Shown: positions 27,284 through 36,847, counted from the first letter of the stretch. The stretch: 64,000 nucleotides of DNA from Legionella gratiana (GCF_001467695.1 NZ_LNYE01000006.1:186001-250000); one strand, 5' to 3'. Translations and numbers: made by a program. The notes: generated by a model from the letters alone, not told the origin.

Positions 27284-28651
27284 TTATGGAGATTTCATTC
27301 GTATGGATGGCTCAACATCTTTGTTCATTGCAGTTTCTAAATGATGTTTAAATTTACCACCTGGTTTATCTAAGTAGCCTTGTGCTAAATTTTTTAAATC
27401 GGGATTATCAGGATCTTTTGCAAGAGCTTTTCCTAACTCTTGAACTTTTTTACTTTTCATATCGTCGGTAAAACCTTTATAACGATCTTTGATCTCTTCT
27501 TTGTTTACCTTATCAAAACCTCCTTTACGATTTGCTTCTTGACACGCAAGTATTCCCTGGATATTAGAACGAGAATTGGCAACAGTACAATTGTCGTATT
27601 TCTGTTGACTTTGAGGAATGTCATAAACAGGCTCTTTTCCTTTAGTGACTTTCGCCACTCTACCCATTATTTCATCGTGTGATTGCCCTTTGTAATGACC
27701 ATTCATCATTTTATTGATAAACTCAGGAGTAACATCGCGCTTATCTACTTCATAGATTTGGGTTCCAAATTTCCCTGTTTTTTCTGCACCTTCGCCACGA
27801 TTCGTTACTATTAAATAAGTTTTATTGGGATCTCCTGCCACCGGAGCAAAAGACAAACCCATAGCGTGTCCTTTACAATTTATAGGGACTGTTGTGATCT
27901 CTCCAGCTTGAATTCGTTTCGCTAGTGCATTGCCCGCTTCAGGAGATCCAGTAGGATTACTGCCATGAAATTTTGAAACACTATTTGTAAAATTAAATGC
28001 ATTGGCAATTTGTTTGAAATCATCTTTAACGGGCTGACTTGAACACGATTTACTGTAATCAGAGACCGATTCTGTCATTAATTTATAAGCAGGACCTATG
28101 TGTGCTCGTTGCGATGGAGTACCATCTTTACTGGTCATTTCTATGCCCAAAACTAAGCCATACTCTTTAACTAAGTGCAAATTCTCCCGATCTGAAGGCC
28201 TGTAAGAAGATGGAAGTTGGATGGTACCATCAGCAAGTGCTTGTCGCCCTTTCTCACTGTCTATCGCAATATCAAATTCAGCTAGGGCTTGATTATCAAA
28301 TTGTGCTCCAGACATGAGTAGCGCATTTGCAAGACTAAACTCTTGATCTTGTAATGCCTTAACTAATGCCGTCTGCCCGCGAGCATTTTTTGCAAGACTC
28401 AATGCAGTAGGAAGATCTTGATAACCACAGTCTTGAGCAATCTCTTTTAAAGGCACTTGCAATTGATCAAATTGCTGGTTTAAAAGCAAGTCATTCTTTT
28501 TTTGCAAAACTACAAATAATTCGAGCATAAACCGTTCTTCATCTGCTTTTGTATTTTGCTTATCTTTTAGTTTGTCATTAACAACGTCAGAATGACTTGT
28601 TATGGTGCTACTTGGAGCAGACAATTCGGGCATAATATCAAAACTCCCCAT
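27284..28651 (-). CDS. dotA-linked ankyrin-like protein with a CE-clan-like cysteine protease signature
   Basis: 455 residues, no recognised full-length family. The ORF begins 3 nt after the dotA stop and shares its strand, so it is probably the third gene of icmV-dotA. A start at residue 7 (28633), preceded by GGGGAG at 10 nt, is a reasonable alternative. The N-terminal part contains an ankyrin-like helix pair (about 82-120, DLPTALSLAKNARGQTALVK...). The central region has KGHAMGLSF (His262), LIVTNRG (Asn284) and QQKYDNC (Gln349/350 and Cys355). The order His-Asn-Gln-Cys with five to six residues between Gln and Cys mirrors Ulp1/YopJ-type proteases. There is no signal peptide or TM helix. 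Context suggests a Dot/Icm substrate or a regulator of the apparatus. Function is inferred only. Confidence 0.55.
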   Translation of the reverse strand: MGSFDIMPELSAPSSTITSHSDVVNDKLKDKQNTKADEERFMLELFVVLQKKNDLLLNQQFDQLQVPLKEIAQDCGYQDLPTALSLAKNARGQTALVKALQDQEFSLANALLMSGAQFDNQALAEFDIAIDSEKGRQALADGTIQLPSSYRPSDRENLHLVKEYGLVLGIEMTSKDGTPSQRAHIGPAYKLMTESVSDYSKSCSSQPVKDDFKQIANAFNFTNSVSKFHGSNPTGSPEAGNALAKRIQAGEITTVPINCKGHAMGLSFAPVAGDPNKTYLIVTNRGEGAEKTGKFGTQIYEVDKRDVTPEFINKMMNGHYKGQSHDEIMGRVAKVTKGKEPVYDIPQSQQKYDNCTVANSRSNIQGILACQEANRKGGFDKVNKEEIKDRYKGFTDDMKSKKVQELGKALAKDPDNPDLKNLAQGYLDKPGGKFKHHLETAMNKDVEPSIRMKSP

Positions 28652-28654
28652 TTA

Positions 28655-31600
28655 CTATTTTGAAACAGGCGGTGGTCCAGATGCACCTGCTGGCGCACCT
28701 GCATGTTGTGTTGATTCAACCGAACTCGAAGAGGGTGTAGGATTTTTAGCATCGCCACTACTTCCTGCTTCTCCACCATCTTGTATACCTTCCCCAGATG
28801 TACTTCCGCTACCACCAAAAGCTTTACCCAAGGCGCCTTTAACTTTCCCAACACCCTTCATAGCAACACCACCCATAGTCTTTTCCATGGTACCTTGTGC
28901 TGTTTGTGTTTCCTTACCAGCTTCTTGAACTTTGCCTTTTACTTCCTCACCCCATTGTGCACTTTCTTGACCAATACTTTCAGGAGTACCGCCTATCCAA
29001 CGCAACACTTTATCCGGTAAGTAAGTAATTAGAGTAAACGATTTTTGAATGATGGTTAAATACAACATCGTGTAACTCAATACTGCGAAGAAGAATGCAT
29101 AAATTGCAGTCCAATCGGTAAAACCTTTCGAGCCTCCCATTTGATTCCACAGTATGTTCCCTTTCAAAAGCTCTCCATTATTAGTTTCCTGTGCAACAAA
29201 TGCTATAGCTTGGTCAAAACCTGCATTCAAAAGCCAAACGCCTACATAAGACAAGGCTATAGCGGAAATGTAACCAATGATCATCATCGTAGGTCTTAAA
29301 AAGACATTGAGCAAGAGCATGATCGCTGCCTCACCCTTACCAAAAGCATCATGTCCTTCAGGATGAGTAATACCCAATGCAATAATTGGCCCAGCAACCA
29401 TCGCTTCAATTACCGCAATCATCCAACCTATTCCAGCAAAGACAAAAATTATATAGGGCAATATAGGCACATAATATGACGTGATAAAACCTATACCAAC
29501 CATGATACCAACCCAAGCAATAACTAGAGGCATCGCTAAAGTAAGTAAGGCAAAAATAAATACACCAAATATAGGAATTAATGCGCTAGATATTGCTAAT
29601 CCCAGCAAATAAACCCATAAATTACCTGCAAAATTGATATACTGACTTCCCATATTGGCTAAAGCGACCACAGGATTAACTCCTGGCTGGGCAATAATAT
29701 AAAGGCCTTGCTGAAAGATTTGTGCCATACCTTGTAATGGAATTTCTAAGAATGCATCTATAATGGGATAAATAATCTGTAGAATTGTTTTTATAAAAAT
29801 ATTATATATAAACCTGATGATCCCGTTATAAACCACATTACCTACAATCCTTCCCAGACAAATATTGAAAAAGGGTTTTACTGCACCACAACTAAAACTT
29901 ACTGAGGGTAAATCAACTGGAGTCGTATTCACCTGCACGGTGAAGCTGTCGCCGAAAGTCAGTGGCTGTGTTCCTGGTTGGCCAGGCGTTTGCATCATTA
30001 GGGAATTATTTAAAAAGCCAAATACTGTCGATGCTGAATTATTAGTCATTAAAGTCATATTTGTAGCAAGAGCAGGCACTTTAGTCATTGTGGAGGTTGC
30101 CCCTATGAGAGATACTAAATTGTTTACAGCAGTATCGCTAGAATTAAACCAAAGACATAGATTCGTCAAATCTTGGTCTGGTAGCTTTCCTGAACTGCAA
30201 TTAGACGAGCTAGTGCCTGAGAATGGGCTGGTGATAACAGTAGGATCAAACTTACTATTCTCCAAACCTGTATTTTGATCTATCTGACTTGCATTGCTTA
30301 TTGAAGAAGCTCCTTGGATTTGTACCAAATTGTAATAATAAGCACCTGCCATAATCCATCCTTGGAGTGATGCCTGATTAATAAAATTAGTAGCTGAGGT
30401 TTCATTATCTTGGCTAGTTAACATACGTGCCAAGTTAATTGTCGGCATCATAACTCCATTATAGCTATTAATCGCGTTAGTTAACTCTGTTCCGTTAAAT
30501 AAAACTCCCCCAACTACAGTACCCGGCACAGGTCCCCACGTAACACATTCATTTTTTGTCTCATTGCATGCCGATCCATTTGTAGTATAAGGGATACCAA
30601 ATTGTTGAGTTGCCCATGGAGGCGTAGGAGTTGTACCACTGCTACCAGTTGACGACATTTGAGGGTCATTACTAATTATTAAACGGGCTGTTGAAGACAA
30701 ATCAGTATACATTTGTTGAACAGCAATAGCACGAGATAACTGAGTCATAGCAACTTCTGAAGGATTCAAGGTTACCTGATTACCATTCTTGCCAGAAATT
30801 GTAGTATTATTTGTTCCAGTACCTTGATTTGCACTTCCTGTATTAATCCCACTCGTATTGGTAGTTAATCCGCCAAATTGTTTAGGGTAGCTCGTTGCAA
30901 GACTGTTCCACTGTAGGGTACCACAAATTCCATTTAAAAAAGTGTAAGGTCCAGAGTCAAAATTAGGCATTTTAACACTATAACTTGAGGGTGTGGGCTT
31001 TGCGGTTTGTTGTGTCGTTTGTGCAGCAACTGCATTGACCGAGCTTAGAAAATCAGGAACAGGAGTTTTACAAAATGTATCCATTGGTGAACCTGGAGTA
31101 GCATTCTTGCAATCCCCTCCACTTTTTGCAGAAAGATAAGATTGTCTTACATTTTCCAGCTGGGTCTGCAAACCTAACATACATACTTGACCAGCAAGTA
31201 TCGTTTCGGCACCGTTAGCAATACCACCAATTCCGGCTCCCTGACTCGAAGTAAGTTGTGACGCAGGATTTGATTGTTGTGCTTGAATAATCACACCACC
31301 ACGATTTAGATAACTTAACGCAGCCTCCCAAACTTTATCGGCGGCCCCCACCCCTTGCACTACAACCCACATCACAAAAATCTGCATCATGCAATAACCC
31401 GAGGCTTTGGGAATTAATAATGCTAAACCGATTGTAGCGCGAATAGGAATCCAAATGGACGACCACTTTTGCCCAAGCATCTGCCCTTCATGAGCCGTAT
31501 TCATGGTGGCTACTATAAGCGTATATAAAATAACAATGCCACCAATGGCGAGGACTGCCGCGTTAAACACGCCAAACATACTTCCCATAATTTGACTTCC

Positions 31601-31756
31601 AGTACCGCTTAACACCCCGTCAACAACACCGAATAAATTGCCAAGAAATACGACCGAATAATCACTGGCAGGAGGAGCAAAACTCAAAGAGCCATCAGCT
31701 GCTAAAACCAAACCAGAAAATAAAAAGAGAAGCACAGAGACGGCTAGTTTAATCAT
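28655..31756 (-). CDS. dotA: Dot/Icm polytopic membrane protein DotA
   Basis: Large inner-membrane component of the type IVB system, 1033 residues, close to the usual size. A cleavable-looking signal peptide (MIKLAVSVLLFLFSGLVLAA) is followed by TM helices near 70-120. A long hydrophilic loop rich in Ser/Thr/Asn (about 150-640) comes next, then a cluster of TM helices (about 650-960), and a hydrophilic C-terminus of low complexity (GSGSTSGEGIQDGGEAGSSG). The ATG overlaps the icmV stop by 4 nt (ATGA), indicating translational coupling. The loop holds a short Gly/Asn/Thr-rich insertion around 295-325. DotA is essential for intracellular trafficking in L. pneumophila. Confidence 0.95.
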   Translation of the reverse strand: MIKLAVSVLLFLFSGLVLAADGSLSFAPPASDYSVVFLGNLFGVVDGVLSGTGSQIMGSMFGVFNAAVLAIGGIVILYTLIVATMNTAHEGQMLGQKWSSIWIPIRATIGLALLIPKASGYCMMQIFVMWVVVQGVGAADKVWEAALSYLNRGGVIIQAQQSNPASQLTSSQGAGIGGIANGAETILAGQVCMLGLQTQLENVRQSYLSAKSGGDCKNATPGSPMDTFCKTPVPDFLSSVNAVAAQTTQQTAKPTPSSYSVKMPNFDSGPYTFLNGICGTLQWNSLATSYPKQFGGLTTNTSGINTGSANQGTGTNNTTISGKNGNQVTLNPSEVAMTQLSRAIAVQQMYTDLSSTARLIISNDPQMSSTGSSGTTPTPPWATQQFGIPYTTNGSACNETKNECVTWGPVPGTVVGGVLFNGTELTNAINSYNGVMMPTINLARMLTSQDNETSATNFINQASLQGWIMAGAYYYNLVQIQGASSISNASQIDQNTGLENSKFDPTVITSPFSGTSSSNCSSGKLPDQDLTNLCLWFNSSDTAVNNLVSLIGATSTMTKVPALATNMTLMTNNSASTVFGFLNNSLMMQTPGQPGTQPLTFGDSFTVQVNTTPVDLPSVSFSCGAVKPFFNICLGRIVGNVVYNGIIRFIYNIFIKTILQIIYPIIDAFLEIPLQGMAQIFQQGLYIIAQPGVNPVVALANMGSQYINFAGNLWVYLLGLAISSALIPIFGVFIFALLTLAMPLVIAWVGIMVGIGFITSYYVPILPYIIFVFAGIGWMIAVIEAMVAGPIIALGITHPEGHDAFGKGEAAIMLLLNVFLRPTMMIIGYISAIALSYVGVWLLNAGFDQAIAFVAQETNNGELLKGNILWNQMGGSKGFTDWTAIYAFFFAVLSYTMLYLTIIQKSFTLITYLPDKVLRWIGGTPESIGQESAQWGEEVKGKVQEAGKETQTAQGTMEKTMGGVAMKGVGKVKGALGKAFGGSGSTSGEGIQDGGEAGSSGDAKNPTPSSSSVESTQHAGAPAGASGPPPVSK

Positions 31757-32211
31757 TTCTTCTCCCCTAATAAACCTTGCCTATACCATTCACTGAAGGT
31801 ACATCCCAACTTTCGCTGTTTAATTTGAAAGTACCAAAAATGATAACGGAAGGCTAAAACCAATGCGATTGACATAACGACAAGACTCACAAAGAATGCC
31901 TTGAGAGACCCCAAGTAAAGCTGGTAACCTGCATAACATAAAATCAAAACTGCAGCAAGCATCATTAACATACTTAAGCGAAATAGTGCTTTTTGTTGGG
32001 CAAGTAAACGTTCATCACTGAGTCCAAATTTCTTTGTAGCATCAGTAAATGATTCCTCCGTTTCAATATTTTGATGAGGCACAAATAAGTGTTTAATCCC
32101 ATTCCCCAAAGATACAGTGATTGCTTTCATCCGTTCCCAATCAAACCAACTACGAATCTTAAATATTCGTGAAAACAAAGTTACAATGCGTGAATGATGG
32201 TGTTTTTTCAT
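31753..32211 (-). CDS. icmV: Dot/Icm protein IcmV
   Basis: A 152-residue inner-membrane protein with two adjacent TM helices (about 85-105 and 108-128) and a basic N-terminus (MKKHHHSRIVTLFSRIFKIR). It is first gene of icmV-dotA and is divergent from icmW, separated by 94 bp. That arrangement is the conserved region I order of Legionella. Its precise role in the apparatus is not established; it is needed for intracellular growth in L. pneumophila. Confidence 0.93.
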   Translation of the reverse strand: MKKHHHSRIVTLFSRIFKIRSWFDWERMKAITVSLGNGIKHLFVPHQNIETEESFTDATKKFGLSDERLLAQQKALFRLSMLMMLAAVLILCYAGYQLYLGSLKAFFVSLVVMSIALVLAFRYHFWYFQIKQRKLGCTFSEWYRQGLLGEKK

Positions 32212-32287
32212 ATTTTTTACTTCTTTATTTTAACCTTCATAATATACTATAGTAGTAAGTATAGAGTTCGTCCATTCCATATTTACA

Positions 32288-32303
32288 GTAAAGAAAGAGT
32301 AAA
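32288..32303 (+). promoter_or_regulatory. possible CpxR-type box at the icmW start
   Basis: GTAAA-N6-GTAAA lies at 32288-32303, two nucleotides before the icmW ATG at 32306. The two half-sites match the direct-repeat form described for CpxR, which controls several icm genes in L. pneumophila. Its overlap with the A-rich ribosome-binding region (AAAGAG) is unusual and may be chance. The remainder of the 94-bp icmV/icmW divergent gap is AT-rich, with TATA-like hexamers on both strands but no clear -35. Confidence 0.3.
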
Positions 32304-32305
32304 AA

Positions 32306-32761
32306 ATGCCTGATTTAAGTCATGAAGCCTCAGCCAAGTACTGGTTTGAATATATTGATCCTATGATTTATAGAGTTATCACGTTTATGGAGAGCGTTGA
32401 AGATTGGACTTTAGATGGAAATCCAGAATTTGAAAGAGCCATGGAGCAATTAGGCAATGAACTTGATGACATAGAAAAAATCGATATGGGGCTCTTAGCA
32501 GAAGAAGAAAAATTTATTCGTATCGTAGGAAACATCAAATCCGGTCGAGGACTTCGTTTGCTTCAAGCAATTGATACCGTCCACCCCGGTAGCGCTTCAC
32601 GCATTTTAATTCATGCGGAAGAGACAAGCACTGGAAGCAATGATCCCGCTGGAATTTTTCTCAAAAGAAATATTGTTTTTGAACGCCTAAGGTTATTGTC
32701 TCGAGTTTTTTGCCAATATCGTCTAAAACTTGTTTTACGTGCACTCGAAGGGGAAGAATAA
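32306..32761 (+). CDS. icmW: Dot/Icm adaptor chaperone IcmW
   Basis: Small acidic cytoplasmic protein (151 residues) that pairs with IcmS to present a subset of effectors to the DotL coupling complex. The sequence opens MPDLSHEASAKYWFEYIDPMIYRVI and continues FMESVEDWTLDGNPEFERAMEQLGNELDDIEK, which are recognisable IcmW blocks. There are no TM segments. The stop codon abuts the icmX ATG directly (TAA-ATG), so the two genes form one transcriptional unit. Confidence 0.94.
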   Translation: MPDLSHEASAKYWFEYIDPMIYRVITFMESVEDWTLDGNPEFERAMEQLGNELDDIEKIDMGLLAEEEKFIRIVGNIKSGRGLRLLQAIDTVHPGSASRILIHAEETSTGSNDPAGIFLKRNIVFERLRLLSRVFCQYRLKLVLRALEGEE

Positions 32762-34156
32762 ATGAAATTAAAATTTAAATTTGCATTGCTTAATTTGCTT
32801 TGCTTTGCTGCATTTCCTGCCACAGCAGATGATACAACGACCGAGTATCAACAACAGCAAGCATCTAGTAGTTTGCAAGAAATAGTTACCTATTTAACCA
32901 ATTGGGGACAATATCTAGGCTATGATATCACCCAACCCAATAAGTTAGGCCTTAATGGTAGCCCCCTTCTTACCATAACATTGAATCAAGCGCAATCCGC
33001 GCAAGTTTCTTTATTTTATAGCTTTTTAGGCGCTATTCCATTTAATAGCCTTAACATGAGTAATCTTGGAACATTTGTGCCTCAGGAGGACAAAAATCTT
33101 TTTGACACGTTGAATCCTTATGCGAATGCTACTTTTCCAGGTTATTCTTCTCCTGATTCCTCATCCTCGCAAACTGGAATTGGGGTCAATGGCTTAATTG
33201 ATCAAAAAAATCAAGGCAGCCAAACAAATCAAGGCAGCCAAACAGGTCAAATATCAGATCCCGTATCTCAGTCTATATTAAACATTTTAGGCACTCCAGA
33301 TTATAGCTACTGTATAAACTATGATGGAAGTGGTGTGATACCAGACTGTCCTTACCTTACGGAGAGTCTTGTTGCGAGCAATGTGATAGGCCCTCTTCCT
33401 CCTGCAGATAGCTCAACAGCTCCATCTTATTTTTCTTATGATTACATTACAACGTTTTTAGGACAGGTTAATAGCAATTCATTAATTGCTCCTTTGATGT
33501 ACTCAACCACGAGCGCAGGAGGAGGACAAGGAGCGCAAGGGTTAACCGCAAATAACCAAGCACAACAAGCAGCCAATTTTATTCGCTATGCTACAGGTGG
33601 TGTAGTCCCTATAAAATTACCCGTTTGGAAAGATTATGATAATCTGTATACTCAAGCCACAGCTCCTTCAAATAGCGCTACGGTCACACCCACTCAACAA
33701 ATGCAAGCTCAAGCAACTCTCTCTCGGTATCTTGCGAGCTTGCGCACTTATGCCGCTCAAAATTCAGTGGGAATAAGTAACTTATATTATATTTTGTCAA
33801 AAAGGTTACCACAGGGCCCCAAAGCTCCTATTACTAATTTTGTCCAGCAACTACCTCAATCAACAAGCCAGGCATTGAATGAATTTAATATGGCAACATG
33901 GCGAATTTTTAATCCCACAACGGTCGAAGGTGAAACAGGTGCAGTAGGTAACACACAATGGATTGGCCAAATTAATAATGGTTCATCTGCATCTGTAGAA
34001 AAAGAAATCGCCATCTTACTTGCAGAAATCAATTACCAAATGTACTTAGATCGTCAAATTCATGAGCGTCTTTTACTCACTAACACTATTTTGTTAATGC
34101 AAAGTCTTCGTTCCACTCCACCTTCTGCTGATTTTTCGCAACCGCCGCAACAATAA
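32762..34156 (+). CDS. icmX: Dot/Icm periplasmic protein IcmX
   Basis: Secreted periplasmic component of the type IVB system, 464 residues. The signal peptide is MKLKFKFALLNLLCFAAFPATA. The mature protein has IcmX-type segments such as SSLQEIVTYLTNWGQYLGYDI, NFIRYATGGVVPI and YLASLRTYAAQNSVGISNLYYIL. A linker around 150-165 holds a perfect two-copy 18-nt tandem repeat at 33209-33244 (encoding NQGSQT twice), probably a species-specific slippage. Cotranscribed with icmW. Confidence 0.92.
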   Translation: MKLKFKFALLNLLCFAAFPATADDTTTEYQQQQASSSLQEIVTYLTNWGQYLGYDITQPNKLGLNGSPLLTITLNQAQSAQVSLFYSFLGAIPFNSLNMSNLGTFVPQEDKNLFDTLNPYANATFPGYSSPDSSSSQTGIGVNGLIDQKNQGSQTNQGSQTGQISDPVSQSILNILGTPDYSYCINYDGSGVIPDCPYLTESLVASNVIGPLPPADSSTAPSYFSYDYITTFLGQVNSNSLIAPLMYSTTSAGGGQGAQGLTANNQAQQAANFIRYATGGVVPIKLPVWKDYDNLYTQATAPSNSATVTPTQQMQAQATLSRYLASLRTYAAQNSVGISNLYYILSKRLPQGPKAPITNFVQQLPQSTSQALNEFNMATWRIFNPTTVEGETGAVGNTQWIGQINNGSSASVEKEIAILLAEINYQMYLDRQIHERLLLTNTILLMQSLRSTPPSADFSQPPQQ

Positions 34157-34173
34157 ATTTCTAAACTCCATTT

Positions 34174-34197
34174 CCTGGGTAAAGCGCTTTGCCCAGG
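34174..34197. terminator. palindromic hairpin downstream of icmX
   Basis: CCTGGGTAAAGC/GCTTTGCCCAGG is a near-perfect 24-nt palindrome (one mismatched pair), 17 nt after the icmX stop. It lacks a clear U-tract, so it is an imperfect terminator or mRNA 3'-end hairpin. A similar CCTGGG...CCCAGG hairpin occurs at 63691-63724. Confidence 0.5.
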
Positions 34198-34315
34198 ACT
34201 TCCAAACTCACTCTTATTAAATGTGTAGTACATGTTCATAAAAAAATGGTGCAAAAAATGCTATATGTGTTATGATTTCACGCAAATCGTAACTTCATGT
34301 TTTTAAGAAAAAACT

Positions 34316-36847
34316 ATGTCTAAAACCTATGTTTTTTATGTTGAGGGAATGACCTGTGTTAATTGTAGCAACGGCATAAAGCACTGCCTAAGAAGCAAAT
34401 TTGGCGATAAACTACACTACTTTCATGTAGACCTGACAACAGCTGATCCTAAAAAAACGCTTGTAACCCTTGATAACGACGAAGATACACGAGCACATCA
34501 AATAATTTGGTCTGAATTAAAAGAAGAGATAGAAGATATTGGTTTCAGCTGTAGGGAGTACGAATACACTCCGGAATCCGCTCCAAAAGGAGCAATTCAA
34601 AATAAGCTCCAAGAACAACCTCAGCAAGCACTTTCTTGGAATACACTGATTACCAAAGTAAAAGCGCTTGTCGCCTCCCATTGGTTTCTGGGTGCAGTAG
34701 GATGTATTGCTGGACTTGCTGTGCTTATTGCTTGTCTTGCTACAGGGGGCTCTCTTGCATTTATGATTCCAATCGCCATTTTCAGTACCTTAACCACATT
34801 GGCCTTAGGAGCAAATTCTTATTACCAAGCTTGGTCAAAATTAACTAAAACCGGCATCTTAACCATGGATAGTTTATTTGCTCTAAGTTCACTATCCATT
34901 TTGGCTGTTTCCATTGCTTCGTTATTTGTCCCGTGGCTGCCAATGATGTTTGAAGCGGGATTGCTTATCTATGGTTTTAGACACATAGGTATTGCCATAG
35001 AAGAAACGATTAAAGAAAAAATAAGTACTGCTCGATTTCAAGACAGAGCACCTAAAATGGCAAGAAAACAAATTGATCTTGATATTGAAGAAACTCAATT
35101 AGAGCATATTAAACTAAATGAGGTGATCGTTATTCATCCAGGGGAAATTATTCCGCTCGATGGTATCTGTGTGAATGACAGCATTATTTATGACACAATT
35201 ATTACAGGAGCGACCCGACCTCATTATTTTTCAGCCGAAAAAAAAGTATTGGCAGGCATGCGCTTAGCTGAAAATACAAATCCGTTAAAAATTCGCGTTA
35301 CTCACACTCATACCAACTCTTATCTGAAACGACTTGATGCCTCAATAGAGAAATCCATATTAGAAAAAGCACCCATTGAAATCAAAACGGAGCAATTATT
35401 GACTTACTTTATTCCAACAGTAATTGCATTGGCAGTTATCTCTGGAGTAATTATGGGATTCTTTTTCCCAGCTGCTGTAGCACTTCAATGTGTGATTTCA
35501 ATTTTAGCCAGCGCGTGCCCCTGTACTTTGGGTCTTATTACCCCGCTAGCAGTAAACACTGGCATGCATAAGGCTGCAGAAAATGGTGTGCAATTTAAAA
35601 GCGCAAAAACATTACAACAAGCCGAACAAATCGATACGGTAATTTTTGACTTAAATGGCACTTTAACTACCGGGGTACCTAAGATAAAAAATCTTTATTT
35701 ATTGGATAACAGCAAGCTTTCAGAAGCAGATTTTCTTTCCATTTGCGAATCCTTAGAAAAGAAATCAAGCCACCCCATAGGAAAAGCCATTTATTCCTTT
35801 GCTAGCCAGCACAACAACCCAAAATTAGAGGCAACTGAGCTTGATGAAACATATCACTCAGGCGTAAGCGGAGTAGTACAGGATAATCACTATACCATTG
35901 GCAGCAAAGCATTAATGCATGAAAAAGGCGTTGCGATCCCATCAGAACTCAAACACCTTCCATTAGCAGCAGGTGATCAACTCGTTTATGTTGCACGTAA
36001 CCAAGAAATCATTGGGGTTATGGTAGTAACCGATCCTTTACGTAAAGAGGCACAGCGCACCATTAATGCATTAAAAACCATGGGAAAAGAAATTCATTTA
36101 TGCACTGGTGCTGATGAAGAAACTGCTCTTCGTTATGCAAAAGCTCTTGGCATCGAAAAAGTTTATGCCAATTGCATCGCAAGCTCTATGGAAAACAATC
36201 ATCGATCAAAAACAGCCTATATTCAGGCTCTAAAAAAGCAAGGACGAAGGGTAGCCATGATAGGTGATGCAGGAAATGATGCTGAGGCAATCGCAGCCAG
36301 TGATCTAGGTATTGCTATAGCCTCTGATGGCAGTGACGAGTTGACACAACAAGTAGCGGGCATCGTCATTCATAATGACACTTTATTACCTATTGCTTCC
36401 GCTTTTGCAGTTTCAAAACAAACTGTAGCTAATATAAATCAAAATCTAGCGATGAATTTGATTTATAACAGTGCCGCAATACCGGCAGCAGCAATTTTTA
36501 CCCTTAACCCTGTTATTTGTGTCGCATTAATGATTACTCAAGCCTGTATCACCTTCATGAACGTTTATCGCTTTAAACAACAGCCTTTGGAGCATTTGCA
36601 AGAAAAAACAAAGCAAGAATTCAAAGAACCTTCCTTCGAGGGATCTCATATTAAAATAAACAAACATACCCCAAGGTATAATAGTGAATCAATGTGTATC
36701 CAAGAGCCTTCTGCTACTCAGAAATCATTAAATAGTAAAACTACTGCTACTGCCCATCCTTTTTGGAGTGGTTGTATTTCTAACATAACTGCAGACAACG
36801 CTTCCGAAAACGTGGAAAGAAAATGTCATTTAATAGTACCTAATTAA
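34316..36847 (+). CDS. P1B-type heavy-metal ATPase homologue with degenerate catalytic motifs
   Basis: 843 residues with the layout of a copper-type P-ATPase. There is an N-terminal HMA domain with CVNC (14-17), TM helices from about 115, the membrane metal site CPC (401-403), a phosphorylation and nucleotide domain with SSHPIG, and a hinge. Three catalytic signatures differ from the norm. The actuator TGE is TGA (Ala299). The phosphorylation loop DKTGT is DLNGT (Asp445 kept, Lys and Thr replaced). The hinge GDGxND is GDAGND (650-655). Loss of the actuator Glu should block dephosphorylation. A 90-residue hydrophilic C-terminal extension is also unusual. The reading frame is intact, so the gene is maintained. 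It lies 159 bp after icmX on the same strand. A pumping function is doubtful; metal sensing or a structural role is conceivable. Confidence 0.8.
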   Translation: MSKTYVFYVEGMTCVNCSNGIKHCLRSKFGDKLHYFHVDLTTADPKKTLVTLDNDEDTRAHQIIWSELKEEIEDIGFSCREYEYTPESAPKGAIQNKLQEQPQQALSWNTLITKVKALVASHWFLGAVGCIAGLAVLIACLATGGSLAFMIPIAIFSTLTTLALGANSYYQAWSKLTKTGILTMDSLFALSSLSILAVSIASLFVPWLPMMFEAGLLIYGFRHIGIAIEETIKEKISTARFQDRAPKMARKQIDLDIEETQLEHIKLNEVIVIHPGEIIPLDGICVNDSIIYDTIITGATRPHYFSAEKKVLAGMRLAENTNPLKIRVTHTHTNSYLKRLDASIEKSILEKAPIEIKTEQLLTYFIPTVIALAVISGVIMGFFFPAAVALQCVISILASACPCTLGLITPLAVNTGMHKAAENGVQFKSAKTLQQAEQIDTVIFDLNGTLTTGVPKIKNLYLLDNSKLSEADFLSICESLEKKSSHPIGKAIYSFASQHNNPKLEATELDETYHSGVSGVVQDNHYTIGSKALMHEKGVAIPSELKHLPLAAGDQLVYVARNQEIIGVMVVTDPLRKEAQRTINALKTMGKEIHLCTGADEETALRYAKALGIEKVYANCIASSMENNHRSKTAYIQALKKQGRRVAMIGDAGNDAEAIAASDLGIAIASDGSDELTQQVAGIVIHNDTLLPIASAFAVSKQTVANINQNLAMNLIYNSAAIPAAAIFTLNPVICVALMITQACITFMNVYRFKQQPLEHLQEKTKQEFKEPSFEGSHIKINKHTPRYNSESMCIQEPSATQKSLNSKTTATAHPFWSGCISNITADNASENVERKCHLIVPN

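Noticed and set aside
28600..28928. Open frames on both strands overlapping the end of dotA
   Set aside because: They lie in the low-complexity 3' end of dotA and have no family features; dotA itself explains the coding signal.
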